Shown here: positions 17,304 to 26,562 of the stretch, piece by piece
Position numbering within the stretch: the stretch's first letter is position 1
Layout of the letters: every line of letters begins with the position of its first letter
Assembly: GCF_000702425.1 (NCBI RefSeq)
Contig: NZ_JNIE01000002.1
Coordinates: 310,001-374,000 of the forward strand
Length of the DNA: 64,000 nucleotides
Reading direction: 5' to 3'
From: Thermocrinis jamiesonii
GTDB taxonomy: Bacteria > Aquificota > Aquificia > Aquificales > Aquificaceae
Notes under the pieces: model-generated
Databases searched by the model: none
Told to the model about the DNA's origin: nothing
What the model saw: the letters and a program-made list of their open reading frames with translations, nothing else
Program-made: the position numbers and the translations under genes

Positions 17304-17846
17304 ATGATCCTTTCGGATAGGAGCATAAAGGAACTTATACAAAAGGGTGAGCTAAGCATAGAGCCTTTAGATGAAAAAAACATACAAAGCTCATCCATAG
17401 ACCTAAGACTTGGAGAAGATGTGATTTTTTATGTTACAGACTTTATAGATGTCAAACAGGAGAGTATTCCAATTCAAAGATTGCAGATTCCAGAGGAGGG
17501 TTTGGTTATAAAGCCCAAGTCCTTTCTCCTTGCTACAACCTTAGAGTACATAAAGCTTCCCGGGCATATAACAGCCTTTGTGGAAGGTAGATCCTCTTTG
17601 GGAAGACTGGGTCTTTTTATAGAAAACGCTGGCTGGGTGGATGCGGGCTTTGAGGGTCAAATAACCTTAGAGCTTTACAACGCAAACAGCTGTCCCATAA
17701 GGCTCTATAAAGGCATGAGGATATGTCAGATAGTTTTAGCCAAGCTGGATAAACCTGCGGAAAAGCCTTACCGAGGCAAATACTTTAGGCAAAGGGGAGC
17801 TACACCATCAAAGATATTCATGGACCTATTAAACCCACAGGAATAA
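17304..17846 (+). CDS. dcd: dCTP deaminase (possibly bifunctional with dUTPase)
   Basis: 180 aa. The signature QSSSIDLRLG is near residue 30, VEGRSSLGRLGLFIENAGWVDAGFEGQITLEL spans the trimeric active site, and the C-terminal RGKYFRQRGATPSKI closes over the nucleotide. The enzyme converts dCTP to dUTP; some thermophile members also hydrolyse it to dUMP. It starts 15 bases after tRNA-Leu and precedes mqnC by 13 bases, so the three may share a transcript. Confidence 0.93.
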   Translation: MILSDRSIKELIQKGELSIEPLDEKNIQSSSIDLRLGEDVIFYVTDFIDVKQESIPIQRLQIPEEGLVIKPKSFLLATTLEYIKLPGHITAFVEGRSSLGRLGLFIENAGWVDAGFEGQITLELYNANSCPIRLYKGMRICQIVLAKLDKPAEKPYRGKYFRQRGATPSKIFMDLLNPQE

Positions 17847-17859
17847 ATTAATACATCCT

Positions 17860-18933
17860 ATGAAAGGACTTCTGAAGTTTGAGCATATACTGGAAGGAGC
17901 AAGAATAAGCCAAGAGGAAGCCTTAGAGCTTTTAGAAAAAGCAGACTTAGCTACGCTGGGCTATCTGGCTAACGAGGTAAGAAAGCTCCATCATCCAGAG
18001 GATTTGGTAACTTTCGTCATAGATAGAAACGTAAATTATACAAATGTGTGCGTGGCAGGTTGTAAATTCTGTGCCTTTCAGAGGAAAATAAACTCTCCCG
18101 ACGCTTACGTCTTGGACGTAGAACAGATTTTAAACAAGGTTAAGGAACTTGTAGATTGGGGTGGAACCACTTTACTCATGCAGGGAGGATTGAACCCAAA
18201 CCTACCCCTTGAGTTCTACACAGAGCTTTTAAGGACAATAAAAAAACATTTTCCACAGGTTCAGATACACTCTTTCTCTGCACCCGAAATAGTATATCTT
18301 GCAAAGATTGAAAGAATGACCATAGAAGAGGTTCTAAGAGAATTAAAAAAGGCTGGGCTGGATTCTCTACCCGGCGGTGGTGCAGAAATACTCTCTTCGG
18401 AAGTTAGAGCATTTTTAAGCCCGGGCAAATGCTCTGTGGAAGAGTGGGAAGAGGTGCACAGAACCGCCCACAAACTTGGTATGACTTCCACTGCAACTAT
18501 GATGTTTGGGCATATAGAAGAACCCAGGCACATAGTGGAGCATTTGGAAAGAATAAGAAGAATTCAAGATGATACGGGTGGATTTACCGCTTTTATTCCT
18601 TGGACCTTTAAAAAGGGAAATACTCAACTGGACTACCTTGAAGAAGCACCATCAACATACTATCTGAAGGTTCTTGCCCTTTCCAGAATATATTTGGACA
18701 ACTTCAAGAACATACAAAGCTCGCACGTTACTCAAACCATGCAAATAGGTATAGTAGGCCTTCACTTTGGTGCTAACGACCTTGGCAGTGTGATGATAGA
18801 AGAAAACGTTATCTCCTCTACATCCTATAGGGTTTCTATTCCAAAGGTGGAGGATATGGTCAATGCTATAAGGTCTGCGGGCTTTAAACCCGCTCAGAGG
18901 GATACTTATTACCGAATTATAAGAGTTTTTTAA
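17860..18933 (+). CDS. mqnC: cyclic dehypoxanthinyl futalosine synthase (radical SAM)
   Basis: 357 aa. The radical-SAM cluster motif CxxxCxxC is at C64, C68 and C71 (NVCVAGCKFCAF). Segments VIDRNVNYTNVC, LMQGGLNPNLPLEFY, DSLPGGGAEIL and GFTAFIPWTF are typical of MqnC rather than MqnE. It performs the radical cyclisation step of the futalosine pathway to menaquinone. The quinone pool would be the electron acceptor for the sulfide:quinone reductase encoded at 44930. The 3' end overlaps the convergent coaX gene by 17 bases. Confidence 0.93.
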   Translation: MKGLLKFEHILEGARISQEEALELLEKADLATLGYLANEVRKLHHPEDLVTFVIDRNVNYTNVCVAGCKFCAFQRKINSPDAYVLDVEQILNKVKELVDWGGTTLLMQGGLNPNLPLEFYTELLRTIKKHFPQVQIHSFSAPEIVYLAKIERMTIEEVLRELKKAGLDSLPGGGAEILSSEVRAFLSPGKCSVEEWEEVHRTAHKLGMTSTATMMFGHIEEPRHIVEHLERIRRIQDDTGGFTAFIPWTFKKGNTQLDYLEEAPSTYYLKVLALSRIYLDNFKNIQSSHVTQTMQIGIVGLHFGANDLGSVMIEENVISSTSYRVSIPKVEDMVNAIRSAGFKPAQRDTYYRIIRVF

Positions 18934-19588
18934 GCCTTAGCATTGCCCTGTGTAAGAGTAAAGGGTCGTAGTGTCCAAAGTCTTTCAAAAACCATCCATC
19001 ACCGCCTGTTATTATAATCGTGAAATCTTTCGTATAGAGTGCTTTTAGCTCTCTCAAAAGCCCTTCAATGTAATAAAAAACTTCCTTTTTTAGACCTCCA
19101 AGTATGGCAGATTTTGTGTCCTTTCCTAAGGGGACATCTACCTTTTCTAAACTAAAAAGTGGGATAAGCTCAGCCTTTTCGCTTAAACACCTTAGCCTTG
19201 CACCCAATCCCAAGTTTATAAATCCACCTTCAAACACACCATCCACCATAACATCCACAACCAAAGCGGTGCCACAGCTTATCAAAAGACAAGAGTCTGA
19301 ATAGAACTCCAAAGCACCGTAAAGGTTTAAAAGTCTGTCTATACCAACCCTTTCCTTTCCCTCAAAGGCAGTATTTATTGGCACCTCTTCTGGGCTGAAG
19401 ATGTAGGCTTTGGTTAGTTTGTAATTCAGAGAAGGTTTTACAGAAGAGACAAAAATATGATCGTAGTCCAAAAGTAGTCTGTCTAACTCTTCATGGGCAA
19501 ACTTTCCCAAAAATCTAAGCTCCTTTCCATCAAAAGTACAGGCGTCAATGCTTGTGTTTCCTATATCAAGAGTAAGAATGAAGCGCAT
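18917..19588 (-). CDS. coaX: type III pantothenate kinase
   Basis: 223 aa. The phosphate-binding motif TLDIGNTS holds the catalytic Asp (D8). VGIDRLLNLYGA and SCGTALVVDVM are the other ASKHA-fold motifs, and GGFINLGLGAR contacts pantothenate. It phosphorylates pantothenate in the first step of CoA synthesis; coaBC, the next enzymes, is encoded at 22440. It is slightly shorter than most CoaX proteins (~255 aa). It is convergent with mqnC and divergent from the class II aldolase, with only ~20 bases between likely starts. Confidence 0.92.
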   Translation of the reverse strand: MRFILTLDIGNTSIDACTFDGKELRFLGKFAHEELDRLLLDYDHIFVSSVKPSLNYKLTKAYIFSPEEVPINTAFEGKERVGIDRLLNLYGALEFYSDSCLLISCGTALVVDVMVDGVFEGGFINLGLGARLRCLSEKAELIPLFSLEKVDVPLGKDTKSAILGGLKKEVFYYIEGLLRELKALYTKDFTIIITGGDGWFLKDFGHYDPLLLHRAMLRLKKLL

Positions 19589-19610
19589 ATCTCATATTAT
19601 ATTTTTTAGA

Positions 19611-20156
19611 GTGCTATACTATAAGGCAAAGGTTGTAAAGATAGGAAGGCTGTTATATAAGGAAGGATTGGTGGATGCAAGGGCAGGCAACCTTTCTGTA
19701 AGATTGGGAGATCAAGCCATAATAACAAGAACTGGTTCCCACCTTGGGAACTTAGACTTTGAAGACCTTATTGAACTACCGCTTTATCGGGAACACACGC
19801 TCAAAGAAAGGGCATCCTCTGAGTGGATAGTGCATAGGGAAATTTATCTACAAACCACCCACAAAGCGGTAGTCCATGCCCACCCCCTTTATACAGTTTT
19901 TCTTTCAAATTACTACTCCAAAATAGAACCAAAAGATTCAGAGGGCAAAGCCATCTTAGGTGCGGTGGAGGTTATCCCAGACTATCCCTCCGGTAGCGAA
20001 GAACTTGCCAAAGCAGTGGCGCAGGGATTAAAAAGGTCTAAGATTTTGATAGTGAAAAACCACGGAGTTTTTAGTGCAGGCAAGACTCTTACAGAAGCAT
20101 ATAGTTTAGTTTCTGTGCTTGAAAGATCCTGCAAATATTTATGGTTGAAGATATAA
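19611..20156 (+). CDS. class II aldolase/adducin family protein
   Basis: About 181 aa from the GTG at 19611. Upstream in-frame ATGs at 19548 and 19578 fall inside coaX on the other strand, so I prefer the later start, though without a clear ribosome binding site. Zinc ligands of the family are present: HAHPLY (two His) and the third His in KNHGVFSAG. The catalytic acid is probably Glu in SEWIVHREIY. GNLSVR and TRTGSHLG bind the phosphate of substrates such as fuculose or ribulose phosphate. It precedes an aldehyde dehydrogenase by nine bases, suggesting a joint aldehyde pathway. The substrate is unknown. Confidence 0.8.
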   Translation: MLYYKAKVVKIGRLLYKEGLVDARAGNLSVRLGDQAIITRTGSHLGNLDFEDLIELPLYREHTLKERASSEWIVHREIYLQTTHKAVVHAHPLYTVFLSNYYSKIEPKDSEGKAILGAVEVIPDYPSGSEELAKAVAQGLKRSKILIVKNHGVFSAGKTLTEAYSLVSVLERSCKYLWLKI

Positions 20157-20165
20157 TCTTTACCT

Positions 20166-21599
20166 ATGGAAAGGGAACTTATACTTGGTGGTCAAAAGGT
20201 CAAAACAAACAACCTTGTAGAAATTAAGTATCCCTACACTCAAGAAGTTATCGCTAAGGTACATTTTGCCACTGAAAAGGAAGCTTTGCAAGCGGTTGAG
20301 ATCGCCAAGCAAGGAGCCAAAGAGATGGCAAAGCTTACCCCCTATGAAAGGTATAAGCTGTTGATGAAGGCTGCGGAAATTTTGGAAAGAAGAAGTGAAG
20401 AATTCGCAAAGACTTTGGTTTTGGAAGTTGGGAAAACTATAAGGGAAGCAAGAACGGAAGTCCAAAGGGCAATACAAACCTTACTTTTTTCCGCAGAAGA
20501 AGCGAGAAGAATTGGGGGAGAAGTAATCCCAATAGATGCCCATCCAAACGGAAAGGGCAAGTTTGGCTTTTATGTAAGAGAGCCCGTTGGAATAGTCAGC
20601 GCCATAACTCCCTTTAACTTTCCTTTGAACCTTTCCATGCACAAGGTAGCTCCAGCCTTAGCTTCTGGGAATGCGGTTATATTAAAACCATCCGAAAGAA
20701 CACCACTTACACCTTTGATGCTTGGAGAACTGCTTTTAGAAGCTGGTTTTCCACCCTCTGCCATATCCGTGCTCCCAGGGTTTGGGGAGGTAGGTAAGGT
20801 CATAACCACCCATCCTGACGTAAGGGTAGTTTCCTTTACAGGAAGCAGAAAGGTGGGAGAGATAATAGCTAAGCAGTGTGGTATAAAGAAGCTGGTTCTT
20901 GAGCTTGGTTCAAACTCAGCGGTGGTGGTCCATAAGGACGCTGACATTGAAAGGGCGGTGCAAAAAACAGTGCAGGGAGGCTATGCCATAGCGGGACAGG
21001 TTTGCATATCCGTCCAAAGGGTCTTTGTGCATGAATCAATATTTGACCTGTTTTTGGAAAGGCTTTCCTCTGAAGTAGAAAAGTTAAAGGTTGGCGATCC
21101 AATGGAAGAAAGCACAGATGTGGGTCCGATGATATCCATAAGTGAAGTGGAAAGGATCCAAAGTTGGATAGACGAAGCCTTGCAGTATGGGTCAAAATTG
21201 ATTACTGGGGGAGTGTCCTGCGGTGACAAAGTGTCTTCTGTTTTAGTCCCAACTGTGGTTAGTTTGGTCCCACCTCAATCAAAACTCTACAGAGAAGAAG
21301 CCTTTGCTCCTGTGGTGGTAGTCAATCCTTACAGCGATGTGGATCAGGCTATTCAGATGGTAAATGACTCGGACTACGGTTTGCAAGTGGGAGTATTTAC
21401 AAAAGATCTGGAAATAGCGTGGAGGTTTATAAGGGGTATAAAAGCAGGTGGAGTTCTCATAAACGAAGGTCCTAACTTTAGGGCAGATCAGATGCCATAC
21501 GGAGGTGTAAAGTTTTCAGGTGTAGGCAAAGAAGGACCAAAATACGCCATAGAAGATTATACGGAAATAAAAATGGTTATATTTAATCTTGATGCTTGA
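20166..21599 (+). CDS. NAD(P)-dependent aldehyde dehydrogenase (GapN/lactaldehyde-like)
   Basis: 477 aa. Catalytic residues are clear: N151 in PFNFPLN, E246 in LVLELGSN and the nucleophile C280 in GQVCISVQR. The cofactor loop is GFGEVGKVI with VSFTGSRKVG. It has the full length of the ALDH superfamily. The motif GQVCISVQR and the similarity in layout point to the GapN/ALDH11 or lactaldehyde dehydrogenase branch. It lies nine bases after the class II aldolase, which could generate its aldehyde. Its 3' end overlaps ccdA. Confidence 0.9.
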   Translation: MERELILGGQKVKTNNLVEIKYPYTQEVIAKVHFATEKEALQAVEIAKQGAKEMAKLTPYERYKLLMKAAEILERRSEEFAKTLVLEVGKTIREARTEVQRAIQTLLFSAEEARRIGGEVIPIDAHPNGKGKFGFYVREPVGIVSAITPFNFPLNLSMHKVAPALASGNAVILKPSERTPLTPLMLGELLLEAGFPPSAISVLPGFGEVGKVITTHPDVRVVSFTGSRKVGEIIAKQCGIKKLVLELGSNSAVVVHKDADIERAVQKTVQGGYAIAGQVCISVQRVFVHESIFDLFLERLSSEVEKLKVGDPMEESTDVGPMISISEVERIQSWIDEALQYGSKLITGGVSCGDKVSSVLVPTVVSLVPPQSKLYREEAFAPVVVVNPYSDVDQAIQMVNDSDYGLQVGVFTKDLEIAWRFIRGIKAGGVLINEGPNFRADQMPYGGVKFSGVGKEGPKYAIEDYTEIKMVIFNLDA

Positions 21600-22422
21600 A
21601 GTATCTTTTATTATAGCCTTTACTGCAGGTTTGCTGTCCTTTTTGTCTCCCTGTGTTCTTCCAATCATTCCGGGTTATCTGTCTTACATTTCTGGTATAG
21701 GTCGGGCTGATGGGAGTTCAAAAGGTTTTAATCTAAACATCTTACTTGCATCAGTGCTTTTTGTTTTTGGCTTTTCCTTGGTTTTTTCCCTATTGGGTGC
21801 AGGAACAACCACTGTGGGACAACTACTAAGAGATTATCAAGAAGTCATCTCAAAGGTGGGTGGAGGTCTGATAGTTTTCTTTGGTCTTCACTTTGCTGGA
21901 GTCTTTCTAAGGGAGAATTTCCTTAAAGAAATTCTGGGTGTTTCTGCTTTGCTAGTTTCTCTGCATCTTTTTGGGGTCATAAGTCAAAAATTGCTCTTTG
22001 ACCTTTTGGGGATCATTTTCATAGTGCTTTTCTTATACTCCTTTGGCTTTCATGAAAAACTTTACAGGCAAATGAGGATAGAAATGAAAAGTAATGTATC
22101 TTTGTTTGGTGCTTTCGTTGTTGGAATGCTCTTTGCCTTTGGTTGGTCTCCCTGCATAGGTCCTGTGCTTGGAAGCATTCTTCTTTATGCATCCCAACAG
22201 GAGACTGCACTGCAAGGTGCTATACTGCTTTTCTTTTACTCCATGGGTCTTGGCATTCCTTTTATTGTTGCGGGCGGACTGCTGTCTGCCTTTTTGAGCT
22301 TTGTCAAAAGCTTTAGCAAGTTCTTTGGGGTGGTAGAGTTCATAGGGGGGTTGGTGCTTGTAGCCTTAGGAGTCTTGCTAACAACTGGACGCCTTTCTAT
22401 GCTGGCAAATTTAAGTTTTTAA
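21592..22422 (+). CDS. ccdA: cytochrome c biogenesis protein CcdA
   Basis: 276 aa, longer than the usual ~230-240 aa. The redox-active cysteines lie in the duplicated motif: SFLSPCVLPIIPGYLSYISG in the first span and FGWSPCIGPVLGSIL in the later one. The extra length is an inserted pair of hydrophobic segments around residues 100-150. CcdA carries reductant from cytoplasmic thioredoxin across the membrane to keep apocytochrome c cysteines reduced, which suits the several cytochromes c in this window. The ATG at 21592 overlaps the aldehyde dehydrogenase end; a TTG lies just upstream. Confidence 0.92.
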   Translation: MLEVSFIIAFTAGLLSFLSPCVLPIIPGYLSYISGIGRADGSSKGFNLNILLASVLFVFGFSLVFSLLGAGTTTVGQLLRDYQEVISKVGGGLIVFFGLHFAGVFLRENFLKEILGVSALLVSLHLFGVISQKLLFDLLGIIFIVLFLYSFGFHEKLYRQMRIEMKSNVSLFGAFVVGMLFAFGWSPCIGPVLGSILLYASQQETALQGAILLFFYSMGLGIPFIVAGGLLSAFLSFVKSFSKFFGVVEFIGGLVLVALGVLLTTGRLSMLANLSF

Positions 22423-22439
22423 GCTGTTAAAATAACTTT

Positions 22440-23600
22440 GTGGCAAAAATACTTTTAGGAGTCTCTTCCTCCATTGCAATACACAAAGCTTGTGAGCTGG
22501 TAAGACAGTTAAAACACAGAGGACACCAGGTAAGGGTAGTGCTAACTCCAAAGGCAGAAGAGTTTATAAGCAAGCTAACATTTTACGCTTTGAGCGGAAA
22601 CAAAGCATACTCTGATTGGGAAGATGATCCTTTTTTGCATATAAACCTACCAAGGTGGTCTGATCTCTTTCTAATAGCTCCCTGCAGTGCAAACACACTC
22701 TCAAAAATAGCTTTGGGGCTTGCTGATAACCTGCTGACCAACTGCGCTCTGGCTCACAGCGGACCTTTGATGCTCGCACCTGCGTGTAATGTGGAGATGT
22801 GGAATAGTCCTGCAATTCAAGAAAACGTCAAAAAGCTAAAAGACAGGGGAGTAGTAATAATAGAGCCGGAGGAAGGAGTTTTGGCTTGTGAAGAAGAAGG
22901 CAAAGGTAAATTGGCAAGCTTGGAAAGAATTTTAGATTGGGTAGAGTGGGGACTGAGGGAAAAGCCCCTTTACGGTAAAAGGGTTTTAATAACTGTGGGT
23001 GCTACCAGGGAGTTCATAGACAGTATAAGGTTCATATCCAACCTTTCAAGCGGAAAAACGGGCTTTGCCATAGCAAGAGTTTTACGCTGGTATGGTGCGG
23101 AGGTTGAACTAATAAGTGCTTATACAGAGGAAAAACCCCCACCGGAAGTTAAACTGGTAAAAGTTGTATCTGCAGAAGATATGTTAAGGGAAGTGATGAA
23201 AAGAATCGGAGAGATTGATCTTTTGGTGATGAGCTCGGCAGTGGCTGACTACAGGCCCTTAAAGAAGTTAGAAGGTAAGATAAAAAAATCGGAGGAACTG
23301 ACCCTTAAACTTGTGAAAAATCCTGACATTCTTGAAGAAGTGTCAAAGGTAAAACCGAGCAGTCTAAGGGTTTTAGGCTTTGCCCTTGAAGAAAGGCATG
23401 TTCTTTTGCAAAACGCAAAGGAAAAGCTAATAAGAAAAGGGTTAGACCTTATAGTAGCCAATCCTGTGGGGATAATGGGTCAAGAGTCACACGAAGGTTA
23501 TTTGATCTTTAAGGACGGACAAACCATTCCCTTTTCTTTTGAAAACAAGCTGAGCTTTGCAGAGTTCTTGGTCCCCCATATTCTGAAGCTTTTCTGTTAA
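22440..23600 (+). CDS. coaBC: bifunctional phosphopantothenoylcysteine decarboxylase/synthetase
   Basis: 386 aa from a GTG. The N-terminal flavoprotein domain (CoaC) starts KILLGVSSSIAIHKACELVR and has the decarboxylase motif APACNVEMW, with the active-site Cys nearby (GVLACEEEGKGKL). The C-terminal CoaB domain starts at about residue 180 (GKRVLITVGATREFID) and contains SSAVADYRP. The pair makes 4'-phosphopantetheine from phosphopantothenate and cysteine, following coaX in CoA synthesis. In the decarboxylase the usual PAMN is PACN here. Confidence 0.93.
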   Translation: MAKILLGVSSSIAIHKACELVRQLKHRGHQVRVVLTPKAEEFISKLTFYALSGNKAYSDWEDDPFLHINLPRWSDLFLIAPCSANTLSKIALGLADNLLTNCALAHSGPLMLAPACNVEMWNSPAIQENVKKLKDRGVVIIEPEEGVLACEEEGKGKLASLERILDWVEWGLREKPLYGKRVLITVGATREFIDSIRFISNLSSGKTGFAIARVLRWYGAEVELISAYTEEKPPPEVKLVKVVSAEDMLREVMKRIGEIDLLVMSSAVADYRPLKKLEGKIKKSEELTLKLVKNPDILEEVSKVKPSSLRVLGFALEERHVLLQNAKEKLIRKGLDLIVANPVGIMGQESHEGYLIFKDGQTIPFSFENKLSFAEFLVPHILKLFC

Positions 23601-23610
23601 TATTTTTCTT

Positions 23611-24279
23611 ATGCTGTTTCTTCTTGGCTCCTCGAAGCGACAATCAAGAATAAGGCTAAAGGAAAGCATAAGTGCGGGAGTAGAGGTATATCCATTTCAA
23701 GAGCTGACTGCAAAAAGGGTTGAGCTGATAAATTGCTTTGGGATCAGTATGGAAGACCTTTTGCCTGCGTGGAGAAGGTATAAAAACAACTTCTGGGACA
23801 GCTTGGAGTTTTGGGTTCTTCCCCCTGCAGTTCAAAACTTTATATCGGACCATTCGTTGGTCTTATCCCCAATCCTTGGTTTGATAAGCATAAACTCTCC
23901 ACTGCCTTACGCTCCCTTATCTTGGGACGATGAGTGCAACGGAAAAAGTCTAAAGGACTGGTGGAAAGAAGATTTAAGAAGAATCTCCAAGGACCTTTTC
24001 AAAGGGAAAACTGTAATATCCTTGCTTGGAAGTAAAGAAGAAAAAATTTTAAGCTTTGAGAGTGTTTCTAAGCTGGTTAGGTTTGAGTTCTACAAAAAGG
24101 GCCAAAAGGTAAAAAATCCACAAAGGCACAGGGCTTACGCCTTAAGGTATATAGCAGAAAAGAGACTACCCTTAGAAGATTTTCACAAAATCAACTTTTA
24201 CGATTACCAGGTAAAAGAAATAAAAGAAGAAGAGAAGACAATACGCATCATTTTTGAAGGTGCCGGAGCTTACATCTGA
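23611..24279 (+). CDS. yaaA: YaaA-like (DUF328) protein
   Basis: 222 aa. The N-terminal MLFLLGSSKRQS, the middle LSPILGLISINSPL and the late basic motif NPQRHRAYALRYIAEKRL resemble the YaaA/DUF328 family, whose E. coli member lowers intracellular iron during peroxide stress and binds DNA. The match is weak at the N-terminus and I rely mainly on the order of the motifs. It is 10 bases downstream of coaBC and 12 bases upstream of a GT2 gene, within one plus-strand run. Confidence 0.65.
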   Translation: MLFLLGSSKRQSRIRLKESISAGVEVYPFQELTAKRVELINCFGISMEDLLPAWRRYKNNFWDSLEFWVLPPAVQNFISDHSLVLSPILGLISINSPLPYAPLSWDDECNGKSLKDWWKEDLRRISKDLFKGKTVISLLGSKEEKILSFESVSKLVRFEFYKKGQKVKNPQRHRAYALRYIAEKRLPLEDFHKINFYDYQVKEIKEEEKTIRIIFEGAGAYI

Positions 24280-24291
24280 TAAACTATTTTT

Positions 24292-25233
24292 ATGCTCTCT
24301 ATTGTCATACCAGCTTACAACGAAGAAGAAAACATCCCTATTCTCTACGAAAAGCTAAAGAAAGTGTTGGACAGTTTAGGAGAAGATTACGAAGTTATCT
24401 TTGTGGATGACGGCTCTACAGATTCTACCTTTGATATACTAAGGGAGCTGGCAACGAAAGACAAAAGGATTAAGGTTTTGAGGTTTAAAAGAAACTACGG
24501 ACAAACTGCTGCCCTGTCTGCAGGTTTTGAACACGCAAAAGGTGAGGTCATCATAACCTTAGATGCGGACCTTCAGAACGACCCAGAAGACATACCAACC
24601 CTTTTGGAAAAGCTGAAAGAAGGCTATCACATAGTTAGCGGTTGGAGAAAGGACAGAAAGGACCCCTTCCTTTCAAGAAAACTGCCCTCTATGATAGCCA
24701 ACTGGCTCATATCTAAAATTACAGGTGTGCATCTTCACGATTATGGATGCACCCTCAAAGCTTATAAGGCTGAAGTGGTAAAGGACCTTGAGCTTTTTGG
24801 AGACATGCACAGGTTTTTACCCGCCCTTACAAAAAGAAAGGGAGCAAAGATAACAGAAGTTCCAGTAAAACATCACCCAAGGATCTACGGAAAGTCCAAG
24901 TATGGTATAGGCCGAACAGTTAGAGTGCTTTTGGACATTATGCTTGTAAAGTTTCTCAACGAATACATAAACAAACCTCTTTATATGTTTGGTAGTATAG
25001 GCTTTTTTCTGCTCAGCGCAGGTCTTTTTGCACTGCTTTACCTTCTCTTCTTAAAGATCTTTCTGGATGAACCCATTGGTGGAAGACCTTTGCTTATATT
25101 AAGCGTTCTTTCCATACTGGCTGGTGTTCAACTTATATCCACAGGTTTAATAGCAGAGCTTTTAATTAGAATATACTATCAGACTAAAGATACGAAGCCT
25201 TACGTGATTCAGGATAAGATAAATGTAGATTAA
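24292..25233 (+). CDS. polyprenyl-phosphate glycosyltransferase (GT2, GtrB/ArnC/DPM1-like)
   Basis: 313 aa. The GT-A catalytic domain has [23 protein letters not shown], and [11 protein letters not shown], the latter typical of dolichyl- or undecaprenyl-phosphate sugar transferases. Two C-terminal membrane spans lie at about residues 232-255 and 265-290. The catalytic domain faces the cytoplasm and would load a sugar onto undecaprenyl phosphate for use by a periplasmic GT-C enzyme. The ArnT-like protein at 14247 is a candidate user. The 3' end overlaps the convergent mtnP gene by four bases. Confidence 0.88.
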   Translation: MLSIVIPAYNEEENIPILYEKLKKVLDSLGEDYEVIFVDDGSTDSTFDILRELATKDKRIKVLRFKRNYGQTAALSAGFEHAKGEVIITLDADLQNDPEDIPTLLEKLKEGYHIVSGWRKDRKDPFLSRKLPSMIANWLISKITGVHLHDYGCTLKAYKAEVVKDLELFGDMHRFLPALTKRKGAKITEVPVKHHPRIYGKSKYGIGRTVRVLLDIMLVKFLNEYINKPLYMFGSIGFFLLSAGLFALLYLLFLKIFLDEPIGGRPLLILSVLSILAGVQLISTGLIAELLIRIYYQTKDTKPYVIQDKINVD

Positions 25234-26063
25234 ACTTCCGCTCCTTCCAAAGCTCTGTGACAATTGCAAGTCCTTTGATCTTCAAGCCTTTCCACAAAAA
25301 GCTTAAGTATAAGTTTTATTTCCTCTTCCTTGCTTTTCATTAAAGATATTACCTCGTCGCTGGTTAATCTGTATTTGGCAATTCCTGCCGCTGGGTTTGC
25401 TACCACACACAGACTGGCATAACACATTGCAAGCTCTCTTGCTAAGGCTACTTCCGGATAGCCCGTCATACCTACCACATCCCCACCTAAAATCTTTATA
25501 GCTCTTATTTCTGCGGGAGTCTCAAACCTTGGACCTTCTGTGCAAGCATAAACACCCGAAGGATGATAGCTCAGCTTTAGCTCTTCCAAAACATCCATCA
25601 AACACCTTCTCATCTGAGGACAGTATGCCTCTGACATATCCACATGGACCACCTTCTTATTTTTCAAAAGCTCAGCTGGTTTGTCATCTCCAGGCACATC
25701 CAAAGAATACGCTCCTTGGTAAAAAGTATCTTCTCTGCCCTTCGTAAAGTCTAAAAAGTCATCTATGATAACAAAATCTCCCGGTCTAAACCTTTCGTTT
25801 ATGGCTCCTACTGCAGAAATAGACAGAACTCTATTTGCTCCTATTTCTTTCAAAGCCCAAAGATTTGCCCTGTAGGGAACAAAAGAAGGACTATACTGAT
25901 GATTTAGTCCGTGTCTTGCCAAAAAGGCAACCCTTTTACCCCTTAGCTTTCCTATCAGAATAGGAGAGGATGGCTCACCAAAAGGAGTGGTTATTCTAAC
26001 CTCCTGCACCTCTTCCAGTTGGTCAATCCTGTAAAGCCCACTCCCTCCTATGACCGCAAGCAT
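25230..26063 (-). CDS. mtnP: S-methyl-5'-thioadenosine phosphorylase
   Basis: 277 aa of the PNP/MTAP class II family. AVIGGSGLY binds phosphate, [14 protein letters not shown] carries the RHG motif, and [14 protein letters not shown] with [15 protein letters not shown] completes the active site. The MTAP-type [16 protein letters not shown] occurs near the C-terminus. It cleaves methylthioadenosine, the by-product of polyamine synthesis; bpsA at 38031 makes branched polyamines and would generate that substrate. The C-terminus carries extra Cys and His residues (RTCNCHRAL). Confidence 0.92.
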   Translation of the reverse strand: MLAVIGGSGLYRIDQLEEVQEVRITTPFGEPSSPILIGKLRGKRVAFLARHGLNHQYSPSFVPYRANLWALKEIGANRVLSISAVGAINERFRPGDFVIIDDFLDFTKGREDTFYQGAYSLDVPGDDKPAELLKNKKVVHVDMSEAYCPQMRRCLMDVLEELKLSYHPSGVYACTEGPRFETPAEIRAIKILGGDVVGMTGYPEVALARELAMCYASLCVVANPAAGIAKYRLTSDEVISLMKSKEEEIKLILKLFVERLEDQRTCNCHRALEGAEV

Positions 26064-26064
26064 G

Positions 26065-26478
26065 TTATTTGTTTAACCACTGCATAAAGTAGTATATCAT
26101 CCATCCTGTAATGGCAACGTAAAGCCACACAAAAGCAGTTACTGGGGCAATCTTTTTGTGCTTGTCAAAGAGTCCTTTAAAGGCATACCTGAGAGTTATC
26201 ACAGCAAGAGGAAAGTTGATAATAGCTAAGATCGTGTGTGTCCAAAGTATGAATAAAAATAATCCCTTGTATGGACCAGTGTAAGGCTGAGGTGGATACA
26301 AAAGGGTCTTTATCACATAAAGTAATACAAAAACAAGAGCAAAGATTGAGGCGTTTATCATAAAGAACTTGTGAATGTCCCTTTTCTTAAGCTTTATGAA
26401 TATAAGCCCACTTAAGATTGACAATCCGCTTATGCCTATGGTTATAAGACTAAGATAATTTATAAGCGAGTATATCAT
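26065..26478 (-). CDS. DUF420 membrane protein
   Basis: 137 aa with four membrane segments: [60 protein letters not shown] and [18 protein letters not shown]. His residues lie in DIHKFFM, WTHTILA and DKHKK. The layout matches DUF420, a family commonly found with haem-copper oxidases and Sco proteins and thought to help their assembly. It is immediately upstream of mtnP (one base between them), not near the cox genes. The likely start is ATG at 26478. Confidence 0.75.
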   Translation of the reverse strand: MIYSLINYLSLITIGISGLSILSGLIFIKLKKRDIHKFFMINASIFALVFVLLYVIKTLLYPPQPYTGPYKGLFLFILWTHTILAIINFPLAVITLRYAFKGLFDKHKKIAPVTAFVWLYVAITGWMIYYFMQWLNK

Positions 26479-26562
26479 GACAGGTGTAATATGAATGAAA
26501 ATTATAACACAAAATCGGGCAATCAGGTATAATGTAGGATAACAAAAAGGAGGGAGATTGGA